This document shows positions 31,484 through 41,577 of a DNA stretch of 64,000 nucleotides, piece after piece (the stretch's first letter is position 1; each line of letters begins with the position of its first letter). The DNA lies in assembly GCA_963575645.1 (NCBI GenBank), contig OY754469.1:14526001-14590000 (forward strand), read 5' to 3'. The stretch is from Xanthostigma xanthostigma. Its lineage: Eukaryota > Arthropoda > Insecta > Raphidioptera > Raphidiidae. Below the pieces are notes generated by a model. It saw only the letters and a program-made list of their open reading frames with translations, was not told where the DNA came from and ran no database searches. Position numbers and translations under genes: made by a program.

Positions 31484-34400
31484 ATAAAGTTGAAGCAAAA
31501 AATTTGAAGAGTCGAAAAGAGTTAAAATTATTAGGGTATTGGAATATTAATGGTTTTAATAATTTATTAGATTTAGAAAATTCAGAGTTATTTAAGTTAA
31601 AGAAATATGATGTGTTATGTTTAAGTGAAACCTGGCTGACAGATATACCAACTCTTCCCAATTTTCTCACAGGCTATGAAATAATTTATAGTGAAGCTGT
31701 TAAACAAAAAACTTTAGGTAGAGCAAGCGGGGGTTTAGTCATTGTTATTAAAAAGAAACTAAACGTTAAATTAAAAGAAATAGACAAATCAGACAAATGG
31801 TTGTTCATAAAACTTTTAATCAATAATTGTTCGATAATAATAGGAGTTGTTTATTTTTCACCAAAATTGGATGACAAAGCTTGTATAGATTTGTTCAGTT
31901 TATGTTTAAATGAAATTTCTGACAGAAATAAAGATTCGCTCATAATTGTTGGAGGGGATTTTAATGCTAGGGTAGGAGATTTGAATCAGCATGATGAAAA
32001 CTCACTCGATAATGACAGGGTATTCTCAATAAGAAAAACTTTAGATGGAACCATAAATAAAAGGGGAAAAGTTCTAGTGAATTATATGGAAGAAATGGGT
32101 TTCATATTACTTAATGGCAGAACATTCAGTGATTTCCCAGCAAATTACACTTGTACCAACTATAATGGTAAAAGTGTCGTGGATACAATTTGGGTTAATT
32201 ATGGCTGTCTTAACTTAATAAATGATTTTAGGATTAGTGATCAGTTCCTTTGTTCGGACCATTTTCTATGCGAAGTAGAATTCAATCCAACGCGATATTC
32301 TAGTGTTTGTGATGAGGTGTTAGAGTCTGATGAGAGAGAAGAAAAAGTTTTTTTAGAATGGAGTCAAGACTCAGCACAGGAATACTCAGACAGAATAACT
32401 CAATTATTAAGTAATGTAAATGACGAGGAAAAAACCGTTGAGGGATTGTATTCTACTTTGCAAAATACTGTTTATAAAGCTGCTGAATCGTCAGGTATGG
32501 TAAACTTAAAAAAAATCAGAAAAACAAGAAGTGTTATTAATTATACAAGTAATAAACCTTGGTTTAATTTAGAGTGTAAGGAAGCAAAAAATACAGTTAA
32601 AGAATTATATAAAACATTTAAGAAAGATAGTCAAAATAATTTAAGTTTAGTCAATTTTGTAAAAGCAAAAAGTGAATACAAGAAAGTAGCAAATAAACAA
32701 AAGAAAGATTATTTTGAGTCCATTAGAGTAAGTTTAAGGGATGTCAAAAATACAAAAGATTTCTGGTCAGTGATCAAAAAATATAGACAAAAAAGATCTC
32801 AAACATATAATATAGATTTAAAAACTTGGGTTCACTTTTTTAATGACATATATAAACCTAAAGTTAAATTTAATATTTCATTTTTTGATGTTTTACATCC
32901 TTTTCTGGATAGGGATGTTTCTCTTTCAGAATTGTCTCTTTGCATAAACAGCTTAAAAAATAAAAAAAGTCCAGGTCTCGATTTGATTTCAAACGAATTC
33001 TATAAAAACATGCCTCCCGAAGGAATATCTTTAATTTTAAACATGTTTAATCAAATTTTATACAATGAGTGTGTTCCTAATAGCTGGGCAAACATAGAAC
33101 TATTTATGATACATAAAAAAGGTACCACCGATGATCCATATAATTACAGATGCATCGCTTTAATTAACACTATAACTAAGTTATTTACACAAGTGCTATC
33201 AAATAGAATAGTGACTTGGTGTGAAGATTCTAAAACTCTGAGTGAAGCTCAATCCGGTTTTAGAAAAAATAGGGGCTGTACAGATAATATATTTACTCTG
33301 AGTTCACTGATTCATATTCATTTAAGACACAGCAGACGAAAGGTATACGCGCTATTTGTGGATTTCAAACGGGCTTTCGACTCAGTACAATATGCAGTTC
33401 TTTGGAATAAACTTTTTTACCTCGGCATCAGTGGGAAAATAATTAGACTATTACAAAATATATACAATCAGGCTAAAATAACAATAAAAGTTAACAATGA
33501 ATACTCAGAGTTTATAAAAGTCACCGAGGGAGTTTTGCAGGGCGACTCGTTGAGTCCTCTAATCTTTTCATTGTTTATAAACGATATAGAGAATCATTTC
33601 AGGCTCTTAGGATTGGAGGGAATTTCAGTAGATCATCGGAATGATATATTAATGTTACTTTATGCAGACGATTTAGTTATTCTATCTCATTCTGCGATCG
33701 ATCTAAAAAAGAAACTGATAGCACTGGAATCTTACTGTGATAATAATCAGCTGCAAATTAATACTGAAAAAACAAAAATTTTATTGTTTCATAAGGGTAG
33801 GAAGCCAAGAACTCAATTTAATTTTAGATATAAAAATTCCGAAATAAACACAGTGAATCAGTATACGTACCTTGGCTTAACATTTACATCCTCGTCCCTA
33901 TTTAATGTAGCTGCAAACAACATGGTTACGAAAGCAAACAATGCTGTTGGTTGTGTAAGACAGATAATGTGCTCTACAAAACTGGACTCCTGGAATGCTC
34001 GTGTACAATTATTTAACACTCTTATATTGTCAGTGCTTTTGTACTCTGCGGAAGTCTGGGGGCTTAGATATCCCGAACTAATTGAAAGGGTACAAGTAAG
34101 ATTTTTTAAATCGTTGCTTTATTTGCCACGTAATGTTCCTGACTACATTGTTCGAATGGAAACAGGACAACTAAAATTGATAGTAGATGTTGTTAAAAAA
34201 TCTCTTGTATGGTGGAAAAAACTACTCGCGATGCCTGATAATAGATACCCCAAATTATGCTATAACAAACTTCTGCAGTTGGACACAAGCATTGACAATA
34301 TAGAAAAGTTTAATTGGGCATCTCAGTTAAAAAAATATGTTTTAATCGGTGATGGCGAAGATGTTTGGAATGCACAAGATTGTGCAACAGTGAATAACCG

Positions 34401-34872
34401 ATTGCTTTCGATATTAAAACATATTGAAGGTAATTTAATCAGGGAAGACCAATCTAGAATTCAATTATCGGCATTTAATAGTCAATATAAATTTTTAAAG
34501 TTACATAGTGAAATTGAACCCTACTTGACATATCAAATAAATATAAACAAAATAAGAATATTTTGTCAACTCCGGGTAATGAGAGATGATTACTTTCGTA
34601 TATATTTTAAGGGCAATTCGTACTGTTTTGATACTGAAAATATATGCAGCTTATGTAACTTATATGAAAGAGAAACATTATTTCATTTTCTAGTACGCTG
34701 TCCAATTTACAAAGGTATTCGAGTGCAATTTCTTACTGAAATTACAAATTTCACTGCAGATGCTAATTATGCACAACTATTATTAACAGCAAACAATTTT
34801 TCAAAAGTTAATAATTTATATTATTATGTTATAAATGCGTTAAAATTGAGATCGTTTATAATTAACGAATGA
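31480..34872 (+). CDS. LINE ORF2: APE endonuclease and reverse transcriptase
   Basis: It is open from 31480 (-1 relative to ORF1) to the TGA at 34870. Numbering residues from the TTG at 31504: endonuclease motifs GYWNIN (11-16), SETW (about 41-44), GGDFNARVGD (about 149-158) and SDH (about 251-253) are present. Reverse transcriptase motifs are DFKRAFDS (about 620), GVLQGDSLSPLIFSLFI (about 678) and YADD (720-723). A Cys-His motif C-x2-C-x9-H-x4-C lies at about 1048-1067. No RNase H is seen. The first in-frame ATG is at 32086, past the main endonuclease motifs, so a normal AUG start would give a broken enzyme. I therefore place the start of translation in ORF1 by -1 frameshift (fusion of about 1,400 residues), with a non-AUG start as the alternative. 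Its role is target nicking and target-primed reverse transcription. Confidence 0.92.
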   Translation, partial: VNKVEAKNLKSRKELKLLGYWNINGFNNLLDLENSELFKLKKYDVLCLSETWLTDIPTLPNFLTGYEIIYSEAVKQKTLGRASGGLVIVIKKKLNVKLKEIDKSDKWLFIKLLINNCSIIIGVVYFSPKLDDKACIDLFSLCLNEISDRNKDSLIIVGGDFNARVGDLNQHDENSLDNDRVFSIRKTLDGTINKRGKVLVNYMEEMGFILLNGRTFSDFPANYTCTNYNGKSVVDTIWVNYGCLNLINDFRISDQFLCSDHFLCEVEFNPTRYSSVCDEVLESDEREEKVFLEWSQDSAQEYSDRITQLLSNVNDEEKTVEGLYSTLQNTVYKAAESSGMVNLKKIRKTRSVINYTSNKPWFNLECKEAKNTVKELYKTFKKDSQNNLSLVNFVKAKSEYKKVANKQKKDYFESIRVSLRDVKNTKDFWSVIKKYRQKRSQTYNIDLKTWVHFFNDIYKPKVKFNISFFDVLHPFLDRDVSLSELSLCINSLKNKKSPGLDLISNEFYKNMPPEGISLILNMFNQILYNECVPNSWANIELFMIHKKGTTDDPYNYRCIALINTITKLFTQVLSNRIVTWCEDSKTLSEAQSGFRKNRGCTDNIFTLSSLIHIHLRHSRRKVYALFVDFKRAFDSVQYAVLWNKLFYLGISGKIIRLLQNIYNQAKITIKVNNEYSEFIKVTEGVLQGDSLSPLIFSLFINDIENHFRLLGLEGISVDHRNDILMLLYADDLVILSHSAIDLKKKLIALESYCDNNQLQINTEKTKILLFHKGRKPRTQFNFRYKNSEINTVNQYTYLGLTFTSSSLFNVAANNMVTKANNAVGCVRQIMCSTKLDSWNARVQLFNTLILSVLLYSAEVWGLRYPELIERVQVRFFKSLLYLPRNVPDYIVRMETGQLKLIVDVVKKSLVWWKKLLAMPDNRYPKLCYNKLLQLDTSIDNIEKFNWASQLKKYVLIGDGEDVWNAQDCATVNNRLLSILKHIEGNLIREDQSRIQLSAFNSQYKFLKLHSEIEPYLTYQININKIRIFCQLRVMRDDYFRIYFKGNSYCFDTENICSLCNLYERETLFHFLVRCPIYKGIRVQFLTEITNFTADANYAQLLLTANNFSKVNNLYYYVINALKLRSFIINE

Positions 34873-35033
34873 TATAACTCGATTATTTATTTTCATGTTT
34901 TGCTATGTTTTGATACTCTGATCAGACATGTTTTGTATTTTTAGAATTTTAAAAACTATACACCTTATTAGTTATTAGAAGTAATACTATAATCAAACCC
35001 TTGTTATAAGATGTATATCTTCATGAACAATAA

Positions 35034-35063
<30 letters not shown>
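34873..35063 (+). other. LINE 3' end with polyadenylation signal and (ATT)n tail
   Basis: A 3' untranslated region of about 155 bases contains AATAAA at about 35029. It is followed at once by about nine ATT units. No A-tail is present, which fits LINEs that prime on simple repeats. Confidence 0.85.
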
Positions 35064-35071
<8 letters not shown>

Positions 35072-35107
35072 TTATTTTATTCGATGAAATTTTATTTATT
35101 GAAAAAA

Positions 35108-35810
35108 AAAATTGGTTGTCTGTAAAGTCGGTTTACGGACGATAGTTTTACGTGATAACGTCATAAAGAAACATTGAACCATACTCGTAAAGTGTTGAAA
35201 AATAACTTTTTTTGTTTTTCACATTATACGTATACGTTTCCAAACATTTATTTTTACATATTTAAATAGTAAAATTAGAGTTCTAACCAACTGTAGAAAC
35301 GGTTTTTAAATATAATGAACCGTTTTGAAAATACACGCAGTTTTAATAAACGGACGGTCGGGTGGTATGGAATGTGGATTTTTCACTCCCTGTAAGTATA
35401 TATACGAGCGAACTGTGGCAGTCTATTGGAACTTTGTGTCTTGTGATCTTTAATAAATAGATTTTTGTAGCTGTCAAACTTGGGCCATCGTGCTTCTATA
35501 TCGCTTATACTGCGCTCTCGCTTGCACGCACAGGGTTAGGCGGAACGTGACACATTTCGGAACGTGACACTTTTTCGTACATGCAGCCGGTGTTTCATCA
35601 ATTTATAAGTCGTTATCACGTCAAAAAATTGGTTGTCTGTAAAGTCGGTTTACGGACGATAGTTTTACGTGATAATGTATTCCGCTCGAAGGTCAGGCGG
35701 AACGTGACACATTTCGGAACGTGACACATTTCGGAACGTTACACTTTTTCGTGCATGCAGCCGGTGTTTCATCAATTTATAAGACGTTATCACGTCAAAA
35801 ACAGTATCTC
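35108..35810. repeat. Rearranged repeat with direct and tandem copies
   Basis: ATTGGTTGTCTGTAAAGTCG and the following 30 bases occur at 35111 and 35628. GGAACGTGACACATTTCGG occurs several times between 35540 and 35735. CAGCCGGTGTTTCATCAATT with CGTTATCACGTCAAAAA occurs at 35585 and 35759. ACGTGATAACG / CGTTATCACGT words are inverse to each other. A TATATATACGAG box and AATAAA occur at about 35400 and 35453. I do not recognise the family. It could be a tandem-duplicated LTR or MITE. Confidence 0.6.
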
Positions 35811-36337
35811 TCTTATAACCGAAAATGTTAGGTTTAGAATACGACACTATTAAACTTCATTAGATATTTTGTAATTAAGCCACATTGTTAGAAGAATCTA
35901 GCTTCCTCCTCTTATTTTCTTAACTCAATAATACAGACTTTGTATAAAATGGATATATATAACATGATATAGGTTACAGAGAGATATTAATATGCGCTAA
36001 ACGTTTTCGAAAAGTAATTGACAAACCCAGTATAATTTCTTACATTTAATTCGGTTGTGGCGTCAATTGACAATAATATAATTTACAAAATATCTGCAGG
36101 CATTTAAATAAGCGCAGTCGTCAGAATAGTAAATTTACTATTTTTTTAATTTCACAATTTTCTGAATAAAATTTTGTGAATAAAATGGTTTTTTCGAATA
36201 GTATCAGTTATTTTATATACCGATCTGTCTGATTATTCATCAGCGTGTGCTTATTGGAATCAGCGTGTTTTTTTCAATACGAACGGTGAATAGTTAAAAG
36301 TTCTGAGATTTCAGATTTCGTCGAAATTCACATTTTT
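35811..36337. other. Unassigned AT-rich stretch
   Basis: No gene or element ends were identified. Confidence 0.4.
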
Positions 36338-36808
36338 ACACGCTTTATATTAACTTCACTTGTAAGTTTGTATGTATGTATGTATGTTTGTTTGTAACCT
36401 TCGTTTGGACTACAGCAAGTGGTTTATTATTGTAGTATAATATGCCAGCACTGTAACTACAGTGGTTAGCCGTGCGGTTTAAGGCACGGGTCTTTGCTGA
36501 CGTCAACTCTCGGAATCACGGGTCGTGTGTTCTAATCCCGTCCACGCCGAAAAAAAATTGTTTTTTTTTTCGGCAAATTTTTGACAATAAAAAGAACTAA
36601 AAAGTGGAAAAAATACTAGTATTATTGTGAAAAAAGCGTGGGGCGCTCGATGTACGAAAATGTGGAACAAAGCGCCCCACGCTTTTTTCACAATGATACT
36701 AGTATTTTTTATTCATTATTGTTTTAAGCTTATTTAAAAAAAAATATTTTTTACTTTTTAGTTCGATATAAAGCGTGTTTTTTAGTTTTTTTTATACTAT
36801 ATTTATTT
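36338..36808 (+). mobile_element. Composite tRNA-foldback element, copy 1
   Basis: The element starts ACACGCTTTATAT, and its inverse ATATAAAGCGTGT lies at 36766-36778, followed by a T-rich end ACTATATTTAT shared with the other two copies. Inside, in order, are a (GTAT)n-like tract (36370-36390), a tRNA-Leu-like block (36462-36548), an A/T hairpin (36546-36573) and a palindrome around GCGTGGGGCGCTCG (36615-36710). In this copy the left side of the palindrome is shortened. Other copies are at 42300 and 49697. Confidence 0.85.
36462..36548 (+). repeat. tRNA-Leu/Ser-like Pol III head (copy 1)
   Basis: The block has an A box like TGGTTAGCCGTGCGG, a long variable-arm-like middle, and a B box GTGTTCTAATCCCG. 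Class II tRNA layout (Leu or Ser) is clearer in the third copy (GACCGAGCGGTCTAAGGC). The stems are imperfect. Confidence 0.65.
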
Positions 36809-37184
36809 AAGTTAATACTCGATATGCCTTAAAAATAGTAAAAATCGAAAACTCATATATGTTTCAAATTGAAAACCTCTGTAGAAAAAAAAATAACCTG
36901 AATCCAACGTGCACAAGTGGTCGACCGGGTAAAAGTCGACACAGCATCGCATTCTGAAGCAAAGTCAAACACAGTATGACATGTTTGTCTCATTTATACA
37001 ATGCAGCTGATGTTATAAGGTTTGTTCTAGAGTCGCCGTCGCGTCAGTTAAAAAACTGAATGAAATTTTACTGATCTCGCAGAGTTGTTAAAATAGTCCA
37101 GGGGCGGATGGGCCTACAGAGATTATGGGAGTTTTCTCGGTAGGCCGGAGCCCGCTGAGGCCGGTAGGCTGATTGCCTATATTT
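36809..37184. other. Unassigned; single hAT-like end at 37098
   Basis: CCAGGGGCGGATGGGCCTAC (about 37098) looks like a lone hAT end with a GC-rich subterminal region. No partner end was found nearby. Confidence 0.4.
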
Positions 37185-37800
37185 TTACCATTCTAACCCA
37201 TAAGTGGGGAATGGTACTAGTTTAGGTCAAATTCACTTTTCAAAATTTTACAATATTTTTCGTTTTGAAGTCCCCCGAAACCAAAAAACATATTTTTGGT
37301 AAAACTATGTGCGTCTGTTAGTCTGTGAGCACGATTAAGGTCAAACGGATGAACGGATTGAAACTAAATTTTGGGAGCATGTTTCGTATGCAAATATATG
37401 AAGAGCCCTATTGTTTTTGGGGAAAATCGGCGCATGCGCATGCTAGGACGATGTTTTTTATATAATAATGGTATATTTTTCATAATATTTAATTTTACAA
37501 CAAAGTTTTGTTAACATTTTTTTTCTCAACTTTACAGTTTCGGAAATATTTTGAAAATAAAAAAAAGCTGTTCTTTTGTTTTGTATTAAGCATGCTGTGA
37601 TTAATTTTTACATGACGTGGAACATATTACGTAGGTAACCATGGCAACGAATAACAAATATCATATTGAATACTAGCCATTACCCGCGTCACCTCACGCG
37701 ATATCAGAAACTTTATTTTGTTTATTATACTATATCAAATGTCAACATTTTGAAGTTGGAATGGTCCTGTTGCTCAATTGACTGGAATTTTGTTTACTGT
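37185..37800 (+). repeat. Hairpin-start repeat family, copy 1
   Basis: It begins with a hairpin, TACCATTCTAACCCATAAGT then GGGGAATGGTA. It runs through GTCTGTTAGTCTGTGAGCAC and CAAACGGATGAACGGATTGA to TACTAGCCATTACCCGCGTC and TGGAATGGTCCTGTTGC. Related copies are at 38420 (partial), 40280 (interrupted) and 60140. It is non-coding, and the class is uncertain. Confidence 0.7.
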
Positions 37801-38419
37801 AAAGCGAAATTTAGAACACAAATCTTACATGGAATATTATGTTAAACATATTCATGATTTGTGCAGCGGAAATTCGAGTAAGATAATGGAAGTACATTAT
37901 AAGTTCAACAATTAATTTAAAAAAAAATCCAGGAGTGTGTAGGAATAAACCTAGAGATTTCGACCGTTCTCTATGGCCGGTGTACGAATCTAGGTTGGCC
38001 TCCCAGCACGGTGTTGCTCTTAATCCTGACAGATGGGTTCCGTTCTGCTCCCGTTGGTCCTGCACTCACACAAATACATATGTATTACGCGCGATGTTCG
38101 GCTATCCTGAATATACCCGACCTTCCTCTATATGTATGAGATTCACTCAGCTCGATTTCCGCTTTCATATTTTTTGTTGTAAAATAAGTACGGTTGTTTT
38201 GTTTTGTTTTTTTTTTTTTTTAAACTAGCCATTCTATCCAAATAATCTCTTTTATAGGCTTCAAAACATTGCCTTATTTCTCCAGCTTGTTGTTATTTCA
38301 TAAGCTGGAATACCCATTTTTTGCACACCGTGGGTTTTATCTCTGGAACCCCCGCTCTCAAATTAAAACTCCCAGGTTCTGTGATAATTGGTTCAGCCGT
38401 TTGTACGTTAACGTCACAA
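37801..38419. other. Unassigned stretch with a GC-richer core
   Basis: Between 37930 and 38150 the sequence is less AT-rich and open on both strands for 80-95 codons, but the wording shows no protein family. A T-run lies at 38205-38220. Confidence 0.4.
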
Positions 38420-39060
38420 TGGTACCAATTTACGTCAAAATTCACTTTACAAATTTTTACAATATTGTTTCGTTTTAAGATCCCATGAGTTCAAAAAACT
38501 TATTTTTGGAAAATGTATGTTAGTCTGTTTGTCTGTAACCACGATACAAATCACACGACAAAGCGGATCAAAATGTATAACATATAAATAGGACGAGCTC
38601 TATTGTTTTCGGAGAAAATCGGCACATGCGTACAAGGGATATGTGCTATAACGTTGATTTTTATATCATAATGATATACTTTTCGTAACGGTTTATTATT
38701 CAATTAATTTTTTCCTCAGTTTTGTAAAAAATGTTTCTTGCAAACTTCACAGTTTCGTAAATCTTTTAAAAACAAAAAAGAATCAACTGTTCTTTTGTTC
38801 TGAAGATCTGTCAAAAAGAAATTATTTAGTTTACTGACAAGCATGCTTCGGTTAATTTTTACATGTGAAACCATATTATGTAACCATGCAAATGAAAATC
38901 AAACATAATAATATTTATTACTAGCCGTTACCTGCGTCACCGCACACGAAACACTATTTCATTTATTATAATATTATGTCAAATGTTAGCATTTCTGAAG
39001 TTCTGTCGCCCTATTGGCTGCACTTTTATTTTATTAGAATAATTTTATTACTGACCGATT
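38420..39060 (+). repeat. Hairpin-start repeat family, partial copy
   Basis: It shares AATGGTACCAATTTACGTCA, AAAATCGGCACATGCG, TATCATAATGATATACTTTT and TACTAGCCGTTACCTGCGTC with the copies at 37185 and 60140. The terminal hairpin is missing. Confidence 0.6.
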
Positions 39061-39279
39061 TATTAAAAATAAGTTTTACTGTAATATAATATAATACTAA
39101 TATAATGCGCTTAACGTCCGTTTCTCGACTTTGTCATAACAGACGCCATTCGCACCATTTCTATTTTCCATCTATCACAACTTCCCGTTATTTTCTACAT
39201 TTTTAAACTTCTACTTAATTAATAGCAATAGGCGAATGAAGGAATTTTAGGACATTAGGATAAGGTAGGCAAATTTTGA

Positions 39280-39512
39280 GCATAGGAGTTTGACATGGCC
39301 ATGGCCTTGAATATGGAACCATCTCGATATTTATCTAGTGTTATTGAGGAAAACCATAGAAAACCTCAACAAGATGGCCGGTACAGGAATTACCGTTTCT
39401 CGGCAAGAGGCAGCAGGAAAAAGTCCCCAGTCACATGTGTCCTCGCCGGGATTCGAACCCGGTACCTCCCGAATGCGAGTCTAGTGCTGTCACCACTACG
39501 CCACCCCGCTTA
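39280..39512 (-). repeat. tRNA-derived SINE (minus strand)
   Basis: On the minus strand a tRNA-like head (39441-39510) shows A box TGGCGTAGTGGTGAC and B box CCGGGTTCGAATCCCGG with a well-paired T stem. It is followed by a body that includes GAGGTTTTCTATGGTTTTC (39350-39370). A head plus an unrelated body is the normal SINE plan. Ends and target duplication are unclear. The open frame on the plus strand is a shadow. Confidence 0.75.
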
Positions 39513-40279
39513 TTAAACATAAGTTTCACTGTCACTGATGTTTCATGACTTCATTGCGCCGAAGATGACATTTTCTTTACCTTTGCGAATTGAAATACCG
39601 GTCCTCCAATCCAGTTGAGTAGATATTGTAAGGTTAGGTTGGCACAATTCAACACATTTCGTTGTTTCGTGTGCTGTACTTGTTTTTTTTATTGTTCTCC
39701 GAAAGAATTATGAATGCGGCTGAATTTTATGACTCTAGGTCCTTCCGTCTTACACCTACTTGCACACATCGTCCTGTGGGTTGCCAACACAGCACGTACT
39801 TCATCTGTTTATCTCAGTCCATTTCCTTATTGTTAATTTAATCAGAAAACAGCAAGCGTGCTATCCTACGTTTTGGTTCACATGCTCTTGTTCCGACGCT
39901 ATGTTAAAAATTTAACCACCGACATTTGATAAAATGGCAATGAAATATTTTTATGTCATTAGTAAACATAAAATGAAATTCGGTTTTTCAAGTAAAACGT
40001 CTTTACGCGCGACTTGAGATTAACTCACATCTTTTTTTCGAACGGAAGTAACGTTCTGTAAAGTTTATGTAGTTTACGCAGTTTCCGCTATCGTAGTAAT
40101 AAGAATATTTCACAGATGGCGACATCAAAACGCATCTGTAGAAACCATCTTGAATGAAAGATGAAACTTAGCTACGGACGCAATCCAATTTTGTGCTTGG
40201 CCGAAGAGTTAACGGAAGTCGATGAAACACAAAATTATACTATAATAACAATTATGATTCATAAAACTTAACATTTATT
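39513..40279. other. Unassigned stretch with repeat copy at 40020
   Basis: The part at about 40020-40160 repeats the CAGATGGCGACATC / GCATCTGTAGAAACCATCTT family seen at 27600 and 53370. The rest is not recognised. Confidence 0.45.
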
Positions 40280-40611
40280 ACCATTCCAACCCATAAGTGG
40301 AGAATGGTACTAGTTTAGGTCAAAAATCACTTTTCAAAATTTTACAATATCTTTTCGTTTTGAGGTTCACCGAATCCAAAATACATATTTTTGGAAAAAC
40401 TGTGAGTCAGTTTGTCTGTGAGCTTGATTCAGGTTAAATGGATGAACGTATTAAAACCAAATTTTGGGAGGATGCTTGGTATGCAAATATGAAGAGCCCT
40501 ATTGTTTTTGAGGAAAATATACGCATGCGCAGAACAGATGTATGCTATAACGGTGTTTTTTATATTATAATGGTATATTTTTCATAACGGCTTATTCTAT
40601 TTAGAAACGCT
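40280..40611 (+). repeat. Hairpin-start repeat family, copy interrupted by insertion
   Basis: It is the same sequence as 37185 and 60140 from the ACCATTCCAACCCATAAGTG hairpin to TTTCATAACGGCTTATTCTA. Identity stops at 40611, where the element at 40612 begins. This gives the insertion point by comparison with 60500-60515. Confidence 0.7.
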
Positions 40612-41015
40612 GCTAGATTCCTTGCTAGATTTGTCTATTAGTTTTCTAGCGTTGGTTTTCTTGATTGTTGTTAAGTGCTCGCTTCACACGAGACTATTTT
40701 TCAACTTTATTTTGTGGATAGATCTGGTGCGCGCGTAGTGACAGTTCGAATATAAACACAGAGCAAAACGTGTCTGACTCTGAACAGAATGACGCCATGT
40801 GGGCGCTTGTTCAAGTGATCACGTGACAAGATACTGCTTCCTGATTGGTTCGTGCTCATACCTAGCAGCAAATCTAGTAGGGAAAATTTCTAATTTTAAA
40901 ACCTATCTTCTGAGCTAGAAAGGCAGCCCGCAGTGACGTCATTTCCATCTTCGTACCCTGCCTACTGGCTAGCTGAACTCCTAGCAGCGTTTCTAGCCTC
41001 GTGTGCAGCGGCTTT
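40612..41015. repeat. hAT-like repeat, copy 2 (inverted ends)
   Basis: AGAAACGCTGCTAG at the left is inverted at about 40981-40994 (CTAGCAGCGTTTCT), followed by the family end GTGTGCAGCGGC. The interior matches 2060-2405 in part. No target duplication is visible, and sequence beyond the right end does not resume the host repeat, so the right flank is rearranged. Confidence 0.65.
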
Positions 41016-41577
41016 TAGACTCCAGAGTGGACACCGCCATTTTCTCTATAAGTTTTAGTTACCTACCAAACTTTATTATGAAACCAATGAACTATGATTT
41101 CAAAAAATTTTCACGTCAGGTTTGCATACATTTTTTTTGGCTGTCGTCTAAATTCTAAACTAATCTATCTCTCGAAAATTTTATCAATCCTGAATATAAT
41201 TGATTTGTAATTTTCATTTAGATGCAACTGCTGTTTTTTGATGCATTTCGTCAATAACGATGGCTTCTGTGATAAAAATAAAAGCCATGTCGGGGTTAAA
41301 TACTATACTGCAAGTTGCAACCGTCAACTTAATTTAGCGGCAGATGAATATGCGAGCCGCATGAATAATGTACAACATTTTTAACTGTGTCATGCCATTC
41401 ATTTGAATTTTAATATTTTTAAAAGCAACGGTTTGACGCAAAACTCTACACTAGATAAACAATAACAAATATACAGGGTGCAACTGTGGACTCTAATGAA
41501 ATTCTCAATTTCGCCCATCTGCATCGTGACGAATTTATTGTTCTATATTTAAAATTAGTAATTTGTTTTATTAATAT
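41016..41577. other. Unassigned stretch
   Basis: No gene is recognised. TACAGGGTGCAACTGTGG (41471) resembles a TA-MITE end without a partner. Confidence 0.4.

Larger units (their letters stand above)
30585..35063 (+). mobile_element. Full-length APE-type non-LTR retrotransposon with intact ORFs
   Basis: A perfect 19-bp direct repeat TATAGTTTTTATTTTATTC (30566-30584 and 35064-35082) brackets a 4.48 kb unit. The unit has an 83-base leader, ORF1, ORF2 and a short 3' end finishing in (ATT)n directly after an AATAAA. Both frames are open and the duplication has no mismatch, so the insertion is recent and possibly still active. There is no RNase H domain. The (ATT)n tail, APE endonuclease and C-terminal Cys-His motif suggest the I/Jockey/CR1 side of LINEs (Vingi- or Nimb-like is possible). 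Clade placement needs a tree. Confidence 0.95.

Noticed and set aside
37811..38228. Open frames on both strands in a GC-richer island (possible host exon)
   Set aside because: Both translations lack family likeness, no splice-site context was convincing, and flanks are repeats. Left as unassigned.
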